Source: Methanomassiliicoccaceae archaeon UBA328
GTDB lineage: Archaea > Thermoplasmatota > Thermoplasmata > Methanomassiliicoccales > Methanomethylophilaceae
Direction of reading: 5' to 3'
Length of the DNA stretch: 44,528 nt
NCBI GenBank assembly: GCA_002506905.1
Contig: DAYM01000014.1
Location: forward strand, 1-44,528
Shown: piece after piece, positions 30,731 to 39,064 of the stretch
Position numbering within the stretch: the stretch's first letter is position 1
Layout: the number at the start of each line of letters is the position of its first letter
Notes under the pieces: model-generated
Seen by the model: only the letters and a program-made list of their open reading frames with translations
Database searches by the model: none
Told to the model about the DNA's origin: nothing
Made by a program: the position numbers and the translations under genes

Positions 30731-31126
30731 TCATTTTTTCTGGTACTTGCCGTCCTTTTTGTGGGGGACGACACGCGATCCTTCGTTGTTCGCTTTAAGG
30801 GTCTTCACGTACTCTTCGGCTTCCGCTTTGGTATTGAAGAGCTTGGTAGCCTTTGAAGCGCCTTCGGCCTTGATCTGCCACTTTCCGTCCTCGGCACGCT
30901 TGGTAATATGCCAGACCTTGGACTTGTCTTTCGAGGAGGCGTCTGCCTTGGGTGCGGCAGCCTTCTTTTCGGTCTTGGGTTCGGCACTCTTTGCGGCCGG
31001 TTTGGTCTCTTTCTTCACTGGTTTTTCTTCAGTTTTTTTCTCTGCAGGGGCAGAGGCTTTCTTTTCCGGTTCTTTTTTTGATTTCAGTTTGTTCAATAAT
31101 CCTATCTTATCTCCTCCCGAATTCAT
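30731..31126 (-). CDS. DUF2188-domain protein with a lysine/alanine-rich tail
   Basis: 131 residues. Residues about 8-70 are disordered and rich in K, A, E and P, like the tails of DNA- or RNA-bound proteins. The rest (V-W-H-I-T-K-R-A-E-D-G-K-W-Q-I-K-A-E-G-A-S-K-A-T-K-L-F and T-K-A-E-A-E-E-Y-V-K-T-L, then R-V-V-P-H-K-K-D-G-K) is a typical DUF2188 domain, function unknown. The ATG overlaps the parvulin stop (ATGA), so the two are translated together. Confidence 0.78.
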   Translation of the reverse strand: MNSGGDKIGLLNKLKSKKEPEKKASAPAEKKTEEKPVKKETKPAAKSAEPKTEKKAAAPKADASSKDKSKVWHITKRAEDGKWQIKAEGASKATKLFNTKAEAEEYVKTLKANNEGSRVVPHKKDGKYQKK

Positions 31127-31404
31127 TTTTGGTCTTTAACAAGAATTAAATGCCATCCGAAGTCGGTCTTGACCGGGCCCACGAGGTCTCCCTTTTTCGC
31201 GTTGAATGCCGCTGTCTCGAAAGGAGCGACCATCTGTCCGCGTCCGAACCATCCGAGATCGCCGCCTTTCTTTCCGGAAGGACATTTGGATTTCTTCTTG
31301 GCAAGGTCTGCGAATTTCGCACCGCCTTCGATCTGTGCTTTGATATCTTTAGCTTCTTTTTCGCTGCCCACAAGGATATGGGCGCAGTTGACCTGTTTGA
31401 CCAT
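31123..31404 (-). CDS. Parvulin-type peptidyl-prolyl cis-trans isomerase
   Basis: 93 residues, a single parvulin domain: C-A-H-I-L-V-G, F-A-D-L-A-K-K-K-S-K-C-P-S-G-K-K-G-G-D-L-G-W-F-G-R-G-Q-M-V, F-E-T-A-A-F, V-K-T-D-F-G-W-H-L-I-L-V. It should turn proline bonds in client proteins in the cytoplasm; no signal peptide. Overlaps the DUF2188 gene by ATGA. Length is right for a stand-alone parvulin of the Pin/PpiC type. Confidence 0.9.
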   Translation of the reverse strand: MVKQVNCAHILVGSEKEAKDIKAQIEGGAKFADLAKKKSKCPSGKKGGDLGWFGRGQMVAPFETAAFNAKKGDLVGPVKTDFGWHLILVKDQK

Positions 31405-31491
31405 ACCTGCGTATGCACGTGTCGATTATTAATTGATAATGTTCGCAGGCCTTATATCCCAGCACATTCCTTGTTTCCGAAGGGACGGATA

Positions 31492-31854
31492 ATGACAGGC
31501 CTTGATGCGAGGATAATGACATTTTTGACCGACAGTACCGCATTATCCGTGAACGGTCCCAGATGCATGTCCCGTTCGGAACTGATGGACCATGTCGAAG
31601 AGGCTGTTCTGAAGATCATGCCCGACATCAATGTCGTTAGGATCGATGACGGCTGTGATCCGGCCGAGGCGGAAATACCGGAAACGGGCAGGGTGGCCGT
31701 ATTCCTGGTAGATCCCTCCCTTGCATCCGAACTCAAGGATCTCGTAGGTGACAGGATCTCCGATTCGTTCCTTGTCTTCTGTACGCAGGAACTGTGCCAT
31801 CAGGTTCCCGTATGCATCAAAGGGTTCCATGGCCTGGATATTTGCTATAACTAA
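31492..31854 (+). CDS. Unknown 120-residue soluble protein
   Basis: From ATG 31492 (AGGGACGG upstream): M-T-G-L-D-A-R-I-M-T...L-S-V-N-G-P-R-C-M-S, a helix (E-L-M-D-H-V-E-E-A-V-L), and alternating strands (V-A-V-F-L-V-D-P, D-S-F-L-V-F-C-T) ending in D-I-C-Y-N. I do not recognise it. The frame is open far upstream but runs over the parvulin gene there and is a shadow. It ends 50 bases before the membrane GTPase, whose TATA box at about 31872-31880 gives that gene its own promoter. Confidence 0.5.
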   Translation: MTGLDARIMTFLTDSTALSVNGPRCMSRSELMDHVEEAVLKIMPDINVVRIDDGCDPAEAEIPETGRVAVFLVDPSLASELKDLVGDRISDSFLVFCTQELCHQVPVCIKGFHGLDICYN

Positions 31855-31904
31855 GTTAAAAATCGGAAAACGGTTATATTCAACAAAGGACATACCCAGT
31901 AAGG

Positions 31905-33467
31905 ATGGGGAAGATGAACAAATACAACCTTAAGTTGCTGGCAGTACCGGCCGTCATTGCAACGATCTATCTGGCACTCAGTCTGTGCTGTACGATAATA
32001 TCGATCATTGATACCGGAGAATACGACGTATGTCTGTTCGATCCGTTCAGGATCGGAACCGACGGAATATTTGCTTACATTAGCATGTCGGAGCTTCTTC
32101 CCTCTGTTTGGGACCTGTACGTGCTGCTTCCCGAGGCAGAGATCGATCTCTTCTCGTCGTTCCTCGATGAGAAGATCCTTCTGGTCATCTTCACCGCTGT
32201 TGCAGTTGTACTGATCATCGCAGGTATGTTCAGCAAGCCTGCGAAGAACTGCTGCGTAGACGGAGTGGACAGGGAGTTCCTGTTCACCACACGCCCCCAT
32301 TCCGTACTGAAGGCAATCCTGCTGCCGCTGGATATAATCCCAGCCATGTGGGGCTTCAAGTACGTCCCCGTGATAATCCCGATACTCTTCCTGCCGTTCA
32401 TCCTGCCTTTCGCAGTTGTGGCTATGGTCATAGTCCTCATCGTGTTCCTTATAGAGAAGGCTGCTGTAGGTATTAAGATCAAGAGCGCCGCATCCAAGGA
32501 GGAAGAGGATTACAAGCGCGATACGGGATACGCGGTGTGTCCCAAGTGCAAGCAGAAGTTCGACAGACCGATGGTCAAGTGCAGATGCGGACTGGTCTTC
32601 GATTATCCTATTCCCGGACCTTACGGAATAAAGGAACAGTACTGTGTCAAGGGACATGTCCTGCCCTGTACCAACGAGAACGGTGCCAGAAGCAAGCTTA
32701 CAATGGTATGTCCCAAGTGCGGTCAGGAATTCAAGACGCACGAGGCGAGGCCCATCGTGGTGTGCATGGTGGGTGCGGAAGGTTCCGGAAAGTCCACGCT
32801 CATGGTCTCCGCGGCAGAGGATATCTGCAACAAGGCGAAGGCAAAGGCTCTCTATTCGGAGACCACGTCCGGAATATCTCCGGACATTCAGCGTATCAAG
32901 GATGTTCTCCCTCCCACGGTGGACGGTGAGATCGATTCCGAATGCCTGTTCGTATGGTCGAGGGATTTCCGTGACAGGGAGATCATCTTCAACGACATCT
33001 CCGGACACGAGTTCGAGCCTATCGAGGACAGGATGATCTTCCAGGAGTATTACAGATACGTTACGGGATTCGTCTTCACGATCGATCCTCTGGCGGTCAT
33101 GGCATTGTACAATTCCAATTCCACGATCAAGAGCAACAAGACGACCGTGTCGGGAACTTTGGATTCGTTCTATCAGGTATTCACTTTGGTAAGGCAGATC
33201 GGCCCGTCCGTACGTTCGGACATACCGATGGCCGTGGTACTGACCAAGATGGACAATCCCCGTGTACAGGCCGCAGTGAAGGCAGAAGGATCGCCCGAAG
33301 CCTTCCTGAATAAGTACGGCGAGGCGGACTTCGTCAAGATCATGGCGTCGGAGTTCTCCAACGTCAGATACTTCGCGATAGGTTCGCTCGGAAACAATTC
33401 CAACGCGATCGAACCGGTCAGGTGGATAATAAGCAGCGCGGATGCGGAATTATCAAGAATGCTCTGA
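31905..33467 (+). CDS. Membrane-anchored zinc-ribbon GTPase-like protein
   Basis: 520 residues. N-terminal membrane part: a helix at 8-35, one at 90-108 and one or two at 150-185. Then zinc-ribbon pairs (C212-P-K-C215, C226-R-C228, C269-P-K-C272), and from about 285 a P-loop domain with Walker A G290-A-E-G-S-G-K296-S-T, switch-like N-D364-I-S-G-H-E, and a T447-K-M-D450 guanine-type motif, ending in F-A-I-G-S-L-G-N-N. The same order (zinc ribbons, P-loop, D-x-x-G-x-E, T-K-x-D, S-S-L-G-x-N) is in the 424-residue GTPase of the Hsp70 operon, so the two are paralogues. The P-loop proteins called double-GTPase by others may be related. Own TATA box (about 31872-31880). Confidence 0.72.
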   Translation: MGKMNKYNLKLLAVPAVIATIYLALSLCCTIISIIDTGEYDVCLFDPFRIGTDGIFAYISMSELLPSVWDLYVLLPEAEIDLFSSFLDEKILLVIFTAVAVVLIIAGMFSKPAKNCCVDGVDREFLFTTRPHSVLKAILLPLDIIPAMWGFKYVPVIIPILFLPFILPFAVVAMVIVLIVFLIEKAAVGIKIKSAASKEEEDYKRDTGYAVCPKCKQKFDRPMVKCRCGLVFDYPIPGPYGIKEQYCVKGHVLPCTNENGARSKLTMVCPKCGQEFKTHEARPIVVCMVGAEGSGKSTLMVSAAEDICNKAKAKALYSETTSGISPDIQRIKDVLPPTVDGEIDSECLFVWSRDFRDREIIFNDISGHEFEPIEDRMIFQEYYRYVTGFVFTIDPLAVMALYNSNSTIKSNKTTVSGTLDSFYQVFTLVRQIGPSVRSDIPMAVVLTKMDNPRVQAAVKAEGSPEAFLNKYGEADFVKIMASEFSNVRYFAIGSLGNNSNAIEPVRWIISSADAELSRML

Positions 33468-34487
33468 AGGGCATTCTTCCTTTCCGTCTGCGTATCTCAC
33501 AAATCTTCCGGTGCCTTTGGGCTGTGCTTTGTCCACAACGTCCCAGGGCCACCGGGAGTATTCATTCTTCCTTATTTCGGCAAGCGCGTCCCTGACCTCT
33601 TTGTCATTCTTCAGGATTATCGGACCGAACGAGGTCTGTTTCTCGCTTATGGGTTCCCCTTCGAGCACCCAGAATACCGCTTTTTCGCTGCCGTTGACAA
33701 ATGTCACATCCTCTCCGCCGGGAACTTTGAATCTGCTGCCGGATTGGAATTCGAATTCGCCGAAAGAGACCTTGGAGCCGTTGATCATGTAGATGTTCCT
33801 TCCCATGGTGTCCGATATCGCGGGAAGAGTGATCTCCGCTCCCGGTTCGGCCGTTATTTTGAGGATGCTTACGTGATGTTCCGGATCTGCGGCCCATGAT
33901 AGTTCATTGGGGCTTATCGCATTCTTTCCCCCAAACGATCCCGCAAGGACCTTTACGGTATATCCGTCGGATTGAACGATCGGTATCTCCTCCGACCACA
34001 TCATCTTGAACACAGGTTCCGTATTCTTTCTCTCCAGGGGGAGGTTGATCATGATCTGCGTGATATCATTGGGATTCCTCTCTTCCGAGGATGCCAGAGG
34101 GTACATCTCGCAGTGGTGGTACTCCCCGCCCGCGGTCAGCCACTGTACGTCGCCGAAACCGTACCTTCCCTGATTTCCTTTGGAATCGAAATGGTCTATG
34201 TATCCTCTATCCGCTACGGTGACCGTCTCATACCCCCAATGGGCATGTGCCGGGAAACCGGGAACGACCTTTCCGTGGTACATCCTGAAACCCATCCTCT
34301 TCTCGTAATCCCTTCCGAGATTCCTTCCTCCGATCTCCGAAAGAGGAGGGGCCTGCTGGGCATTTCCCTTGGGATAATCGTCCTCGTGATGGGACACGAA
34401 TGTGAAAGGGTCCTCCACATCCCAATGGATGCTGATAGGCTGAGTGAGAATGACCTGTCCCTGTTTTTTCTTTCTAAAGAATGCCAT
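33453..34487 (-). CDS. Pirin-family protein (bicupin)
   Basis: 344 residues. The N-terminal cupin has the metal-binding set of pirins: F-P-A-H-A-H-W-G-Y-E-T-V-T-V (two histidines), D-H-F-D-S-K-G-N-Q-G-R-Y-G-F-G-D-V-Q-W-L-T-A-G-G-E-Y-H-H-C-E-M. A second cupin follows, and residues after 290 are a lysine-rich tail. Pirins bind iron and have quercetinase activity in some bacteria; no role is known in archaea. The last 15 bases overlap the membrane GTPase gene tail to tail. Length (290 usual) is increased at both ends. Confidence 0.82.
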   Translation of the reverse strand: MAFFRKKKQGQVILTQPISIHWDVEDPFTFVSHHEDDYPKGNAQQAPPLSEIGGRNLGRDYEKRMGFRMYHGKVVPGFPAHAHWGYETVTVADRGYIDHFDSKGNQGRYGFGDVQWLTAGGEYHHCEMYPLASSEERNPNDITQIMINLPLERKNTEPVFKMMWSEEIPIVQSDGYTVKVLAGSFGGKNAISPNELSWAADPEHHVSILKITAEPGAEITLPAISDTMGRNIYMINGSKVSFGEFEFQSGSRFKVPGGEDVTFVNGSEKAVFWVLEGEPISEKQTSFGPIILKNDKEVRDALAEIRKNEYSRWPWDVVDKAQPKGTGRFVRYADGKEECPSEHS

Positions 34488-34575
34488 GATGTTCCTTCAT
34501 CATGTATGCCGAACGATGTTATAATAACCGCTCTCCAACGGATAAGTTAATAGTGATGAGGGATTACTTCCGCGT

Positions 34576-35304
34576 ATGGAAGATTCTCAGGACGCGGGAG
34601 TGCGTCTGAACAAATTCATCAGCGAGGCCGGAGTCGCCTCGAGAAGGGCAGCGGACAAGATGATAGACGAAGGTCGCGTCACGATCGACGGAAGGATCGC
34701 TTTCCTGGGCGACAGGGTATTCCCCGGTTCCGAGGTCTGTGTCGACGGCAGGAGGATCTCCAGAGAGGAAGAGGACATAGTCATCGCCTTCTACAAGCCG
34801 GCAGGGATCACCTGCACGTCCAATCCCGACGATAAGGACAACGTCATAGATTACATCGGATACCCCAAGCGTATCTATTCCATCGGAAGGCTGGACAAGG
34901 ATTCCGAAGGACTTCTTCTCCTGACGAACAACGGTGAATTGGCCAACGGCATCATGCGTTCCCGCGCGGAGCACGAGAAGGAATACTACGTCACCGTGAA
35001 CAGGGACATAACGCCCGAATTCATCAAGGGAATGGCAGGCGGAGTGAAGATCTTCGAGAACAGAGTGACGAAGAAGTGCTTCGTAGAGCAGACAGGTATC
35101 AGGGAGTTCAGGATAATCCTGAAACAGGGCCTCAACAGACAGATCCGCAGGATGTGCGAGCATTTCGGATACGAGGTCACCAGGCTGGTACGTGTAAGGG
35201 TGATGAACATCACCATCAAAGGACTGCATGAGGGAAGGTACAGGAACATCACGAAGAAGGAACGTGAGGAACTGTACCGTCAGCTCGGCATCAAAAAGGA
35301 TTAA
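34576..35304 (+). CDS. Bacterial-type pseudouridine synthase (RsuA/RluB/RluF family)
   Basis: 242 residues. An S4 RNA-binding domain (residues 8-55: V-R-L-N-K-F-I-S-E-A-G-V-A-S-R-R-A-A-D) precedes the RsuA-type catalytic domain with Y-K-P-A-G-I-T and the key aspartate in G-R-L-D-K-D-S-E-G-L-L-L-L-T-N-N-G, then R-Q-I-R-R-M. It isomerises a uridine in rRNA. RsuA/RluB-type enzymes are bacterial; archaea usually depend on Pus10, Cbf5 and TruD, so transfer from a gut bacterium is likely. A bidirectional hairpin terminator follows. Confidence 0.88.
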   Translation: MEDSQDAGVRLNKFISEAGVASRRAADKMIDEGRVTIDGRIAFLGDRVFPGSEVCVDGRRISREEEDIVIAFYKPAGITCTSNPDDKDNVIDYIGYPKRIYSIGRLDKDSEGLLLLTNNGELANGIMRSRAEHEKEYYVTVNRDITPEFIKGMAGGVKIFENRVTKKCFVEQTGIREFRIILKQGLNRQIRRMCEHFGYEVTRLVRVRVMNITIKGLHEGRYRNITKKEREELYRQLGIKKD

Positions 35305-35316
35305 GAAAAATTATTA

Positions 35317-35334
35317 TCGGGGGTTTCCCCCCGA
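35317..35334. terminator. Bidirectional hairpin terminator
   Basis: TCGGGGG (35317-35323) pairs with CCCCCGA (35328-35334). It stands between the convergent pseudouridine synthase and the last gene of the Hsp70 operon, with A/T-rich runs on both sides. Confidence 0.65.
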
Positions 35335-35340
35335 ATTTTA

Positions 35341-36948
35341 TCAGTTTGCGTTTGTGACCTTGTCCATCAGGCCCTGTGCCTGGTCGACCTCTGCATCCGT
35401 CATCTGGAGCTCGTTCTGCAGCTGGTATTCGGCGTGCATGTCGAGGCAGTCTACGTATGCCATGAGGATACCTTCGTCGTTTGCGACGAACCTGACCATG
35501 ATCGGGGTGCTTCTGGTAACGCCTTCGGGCAGTTCCATCTCGAACTCTCCGACGGGGTAACCTTCGATGACGTCTACCCTCTTTCCGGCTTCGTCGTTGA
35601 AACCGCTGTTCTCGTAGATCTCGACCTTGATCGATGTCTGGTTGTCTTCCTGGGGGTAGTAGGTGTTGGCGTTGACGATAGGCAGGACCTCGTTCCTGAA
35701 GATGATGTTCGAGACCTTCTCGCTGCCGTCATCGTATGTTACCTTGATACCGAAGGATTTGCTCAGAACGTTGTGGACCGAGATCTCTCCCTCTGCGACA
35801 GGCACGGGAACGATCTCTCCGTTCTCGTCGAGGACGGGTTCTGCAGAGCTTGCCGCGGAACCGTCTGCTCCCCATGCTGCGGACTTTGAGAATATCGCAG
35901 CTCCCTTTGCAACGGATTGGTCAGGGTCGAACACCTTGATGGTCGCGTTGGGGTATTTGGCCGCAATGCCGTTCTTGACCTGAGGCATCCTCGAGGAACC
36001 TCCGACAAGGACGACATCGTCGATATCTCCCATGGAGAACTTTCCGGACTCGAGGGCCCTGTCGATGATGTCGAGCGTGGTCAGCATGAGAGGTGCGCTG
36101 GCGTTCTCGAATTCCTCACGGGTGATGGTGTAGACGACCTTCTTTCCTCCGACATTCAAGGTTCCTTTTGTGGATTCCGCCGTGGAGAGCCTCTTCTTGA
36201 TGGTCTCGGAGTCGAGTACAAGCGAGAGCTTGATGTCGTCGTCCTCATCGAGTTCGTACTCTTCGACGCCGGCCTCTTCCATGACCTTCTGTTTGATCAG
36301 TTTGACGATGGCTGCATCCCAGTCCTTTCCTCCGAGGAGTCTCTCTCCGTCGGTCGCGACCGCGGTGAATGACTGTCCGTCGATCTCGAGGATGGTCACA
36401 TCGAATGTTCCTCCTCCGAGGTCGTACACAAGCACTCTTTTCTTGGTGTCGTCGGATCCGAGTCCGAATGAGATGGCTGCCGCGGTAGGCTCGTTGATGA
36501 TGGTGACGTCCTGAAGTCCGGCGACCTTTCCTGCCGTCTTAGTGGCGTCCCTCTCCTGCTGTCCGAAGTATGCGGGACAGGTGATGACCGCTTTTTTGAC
36601 CTCGCAGCCGTGGTTGTCGTTGAAGTCGTTGATCATTTTCTTGAGGATCGATGCGGACAGGGTGATAGGGGTGTATTTCTCACCGTCGATCACTACCTCG
36701 TAATCGGTTCCCATCTGTCTTTTGATGGCCGTGATCGTCCTCTCGGGGGCGTACATCATGGACATGTCCTTTGCAGGCGATCCGACGATGATCTCGCCGT
36801 TGTCGTTGAACAGGATGACGGAAGGTGTCGTGTCTTCCTGCTCGAAGTTCTTCTCGACAGCGGGTTCTCCGTTCTCATCGATGTACGCGAGGCACGAGTA
36901 TGTCGTACCGAGGTCAATTCCTATTAGGTATTCTTCTGCCATATTCAT
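35341..36948 (-). CDS. Hsp70-like ATPase without a lid (operon gene 5)
   Basis: 535 residues, an Hsp70 with complete nucleotide-binding domain (about 1-375): I-G-I-D-L-G-T-T-Y-S at the start, phosphate 2 V-Y-D-L-G-G-G-T-F-D-V-T, and V-L-V-G-G-S-S-R-M-P-Q-V. A long insert (A-S-S-A-E-P-V-L-D-E-N-G-E-I-V-P-V) comes before a short beta substrate-binding region (about 400-510), and the helical lid of DnaK is nearly absent. ATPase-driven binding of clients or partners is expected. It overlaps the GrpE-like gene by ATGA (a second ATG at 36942). It is not the housekeeping DnaK, and no DnaJ with HPD is in the operon. Confidence 0.88.
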   Translation of the reverse strand: MNMAEEYLIGIDLGTTYSCLAYIDENGEPAVEKNFEQEDTTPSVILFNDNGEIIVGSPAKDMSMMYAPERTITAIKRQMGTDYEVVIDGEKYTPITLSASILKKMINDFNDNHGCEVKKAVITCPAYFGQQERDATKTAGKVAGLQDVTIINEPTAAAISFGLGSDDTKKRVLVYDLGGGTFDVTILEIDGQSFTAVATDGERLLGGKDWDAAIVKLIKQKVMEEAGVEEYELDEDDDIKLSLVLDSETIKKRLSTAESTKGTLNVGGKKVVYTITREEFENASAPLMLTTLDIIDRALESGKFSMGDIDDVVLVGGSSRMPQVKNGIAAKYPNATIKVFDPDQSVAKGAAIFSKSAAWGADGSAASSAEPVLDENGEIVPVPVAEGEISVHNVLSKSFGIKVTYDDGSEKVSNIIFRNEVLPIVNANTYYPQEDNQTSIKVEIYENSGFNDEAGKRVDVIEGYPVGEFEMELPEGVTRSTPIMVRFVANDEGILMAYVDCLDMHAEYQLQNELQMTDAEVDQAQGLMDKVTNAN

Positions 36949-37793
36949 TCTTCTCCTTTCTTCTCTGTTTTATTATTCTGAATGATTTCGTTTTGAGGGG
37001 TTTGTTCGGTGAATTTGTAGATCTTCACCTTTTCTTTGAAGAGAACGCGTCCTTCGAACTCGTATCCGTCGGACATTCTCTCCGCCACCATTCCGTTCAG
37101 GCTTTCGTCGTCCGTCGGTATGACATCGACGATCCTCTGATGGAGGGTGTTCAGTTTTTCGTAATCGAATTTGCCTATCTGCACTCCGGCATCCGCAAGG
37201 ATGTTCTCCATGTCGATGCTGTATGCAGTGAATGATCCCAATACGTCCTTGGGACTGAATTTGTCGAGTTTCTTCTCCATGTCGTTGCAGAGTTTGAAGA
37301 AGTCCTCCCTCATTGCACAGAGCTGTTCCAGCATGGTCATGAACTTCTTGTTCGCCAGTTCGGCATCCCTTTTGTTCACGGCAGCCATGTATGCCTTGTG
37401 CTGTTCTTTGGATGTGAGGTATTCCTCGTTGTTCGCTTTGAGGGCGGAGACCTCTGTCCTGAGGGCCTCGATCTCTTTCTTCAGCGATTCCACGTCCTCG
37501 GAAGGTGCGGAAACGGGAACAGGTTCTTTGATCTCTTCTTCCGGAGCTGGTTCTTCGTCCTCCGGGACCTCTTTCTCTTCGGAAACGGTCACGGGTTCGT
37601 CGGCAACTGCAGTAGCGGTGACCACTTCGGTCACTTCTACGGGCCGTTCTTCGGGGACGTCGAACTCTGCGACATCGTCTATGACGATTTCCTCTTCGAC
37701 GACAGGTTCTTCTTCGGTATCCGCTTCTTTCTCGAGCGTTCCTGTGGTGAGCAGGTTGCGGAGCATCTCTTTCTTATTCTTTTTCTTACTCAT
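36945..37793 (-). CDS. GrpE-like protein with a long acidic N-terminus (operon gene 4)
   Basis: 282 residues. Residues 1-100 are disordered, E/V/P-rich. Residues about 100-180 form a coiled coil (L-K-K-E-I-E-A-L-R-T-E-V-S-A-L). Residues about 195-262 follow the GrpE pattern: D-A-G-V-Q-I-G-K-F-D-Y-E-K-L-N-T-L-H-Q-R, then T-D-D-E-S-L-N-G-M-V-A-E-R-M-S-D-G-Y-E-F-E-G-R-V-L-F-K-E-K-V-K-I (in GrpE: G-V-x(n)-F-D-P...H, G-Y, R-V-L-R-P-A-x-V). I infer a nucleotide exchange factor for the two Hsp70 proteins of this operon. ATGA overlaps on both sides. Similarity is weak, so the call needs structure comparison. Confidence 0.6.
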   Translation of the reverse strand: MSKKKNKKEMLRNLLTTGTLEKEADTEEEPVVEEEIVIDDVAEFDVPEERPVEVTEVVTATAVADEPVTVSEEKEVPEDEEPAPEEEIKEPVPVSAPSEDVESLKKEIEALRTEVSALKANNEEYLTSKEQHKAYMAAVNKRDAELANKKFMTMLEQLCAMREDFFKLCNDMEKKLDKFSPKDVLGSFTAYSIDMENILADAGVQIGKFDYEKLNTLHQRIVDVIPTDDESLNGMVAERMSDGYEFEGRVLFKEKVKIYKFTEQTPQNEIIQNNKTEKKGEE

Positions 37794-39064
37794 TGTTTAT
37801 CCTCCGTTCCTGTGTCATTCAGCAGCCAGATGAACGGATCCTCCACTCTCATGGGGGATATTCCTCTGGACAGTTTGCTTCCGACAGGATTGCTTCCAAG
37901 CGATGAGACCGCAAAGTAGCAGTGGTGCTGGAATTCCTTCACCGTCTGGGTGAATTCGTTGGACAGCGCCCTGCGAAGATACTCTTCGATCTCGGCGCTG
38001 ATCTGTTCGAAGTTCGAGCGGTCGTATTTTCCGCGTTCACGGTCTATGTGAAGTGCGGAATTGATACCGAACAGGATCTTTGCCTCTTCTTCGTTCTCGG
38101 GTGATTTCAAAAGGACATCGGTCTTCGTCAGCGCTACGGCCAGCGGGATCTGTATCTTGTCCTTCATCTTGATCTTATTATTGGTACGGATGATGTTGGC
38201 GACATTCGCGAGCATCTCGGTAACATTCTGTCCGCATGCGGGTTTGTTGTCCATGCGGATCCTGTTGTTGATGTAGGGTATCTGCAGCGGGTCCACAAGG
38301 AACACGATGCCCGATGCGCGGGATATGAACGAGTTGATGTTCAGACCCATGATCTTGGTGGTGGAATCGAGGTCCTCTCCTGCCGTATCGAAGAATGCGA
38401 GGGTGTAGACGCGGGGTCTGTTGCCTTCGATGAATCTGAGATAGTAGATCATAGGTTCTCTGGCCTCTTTGCTTTCCTCGAAGGACAGCGTGGGCGAGAG
38501 TTTCCTTCCCTCTTCGAACAGTCTCTTGAAATAGACGTCGCGGTAGACCAGGGTGGTCTTGTCGGTGGCCGCGCTCATGGTGGCCCCGAACTCCTGTGTG
38601 AACGAACTCCTCAGCTGGTTGATGAGGACCGCTATGTAGTGGCTCTTTCCGACCCCTTTGGGACCGAGGATGACGAAGACGGTGCTTCCCTCCTCTTCGG
38701 CTCCCTGCGGTATCGGATTGTGACACACGGGACACAGCCTCTTGTACGCCGGTCTGTGGCAGATGTCGCAGATCCCGGGGGTGTTTCCGGGTGCATCTCT
38801 GATGATGTGGTGTTTGGTGGTCACAGCATCGGAGCCCAGAGGGTCCCTTCCCAGGAAGATCGTGTTCTCCACATCGATCTCCTCATCGTCCTTTCCGCAG
38901 CTGTATTTCTTGGCATCTGCGGGCGAAAGGCTTCTGAGGAACTGCTTCGTACAGGAAGGGTTCGTGCACTGATAGTGTATATTGTTGAGATCGATCTTGT
39001 TGAAACAGAACGGACAGATGTATCCGTGTTCCTGAGATTCCTGATTCTTTTTGGCCGTATTCAT
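37790..39064 (-). CDS. Zinc-ribbon GTPase-like protein (operon gene 3)
   Basis: 424 residues, no membrane helix. Zinc-type pairs C17-P-F-C20 with C33...C38 and C99-D-I-C102 with C111-P-V-C114 open the protein. The P-loop domain has Walker A G134-P-K-G-V-G-K140-S, switch-like F-F-D226-T-A-G-E-D, and T313-K-T-D316, then A-V-S-S-L-G-S-N near the end. It is a paralogue of the 520-residue membrane GTPase about 4 kb away. Position between the J-like and GrpE-like genes, with ATGA overlaps on both sides, implies fixed stoichiometry with the Hsp70 parts. I infer a switch that gates the chaperone or takes it to the membrane; the function is unproven. Confidence 0.72.
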   Translation of the reverse strand: MNTAKKNQESQEHGYICPFCFNKIDLNNIHYQCTNPSCTKQFLRSLSPADAKKYSCGKDDEEIDVENTIFLGRDPLGSDAVTTKHHIIRDAPGNTPGICDICHRPAYKRLCPVCHNPIPQGAEEEGSTVFVILGPKGVGKSHYIAVLINQLRSSFTQEFGATMSAATDKTTLVYRDVYFKRLFEEGRKLSPTLSFEESKEAREPMIYYLRFIEGNRPRVYTLAFFDTAGEDLDSTTKIMGLNINSFISRASGIVFLVDPLQIPYINNRIRMDNKPACGQNVTEMLANVANIIRTNNKIKMKDKIQIPLAVALTKTDVLLKSPENEEEAKILFGINSALHIDRERGKYDRSNFEQISAEIEEYLRRALSNEFTQTVKEFQHHCYFAVSSLGSNPVGSKLSRGISPMRVEDPFIWLLNDTGTEDKQ

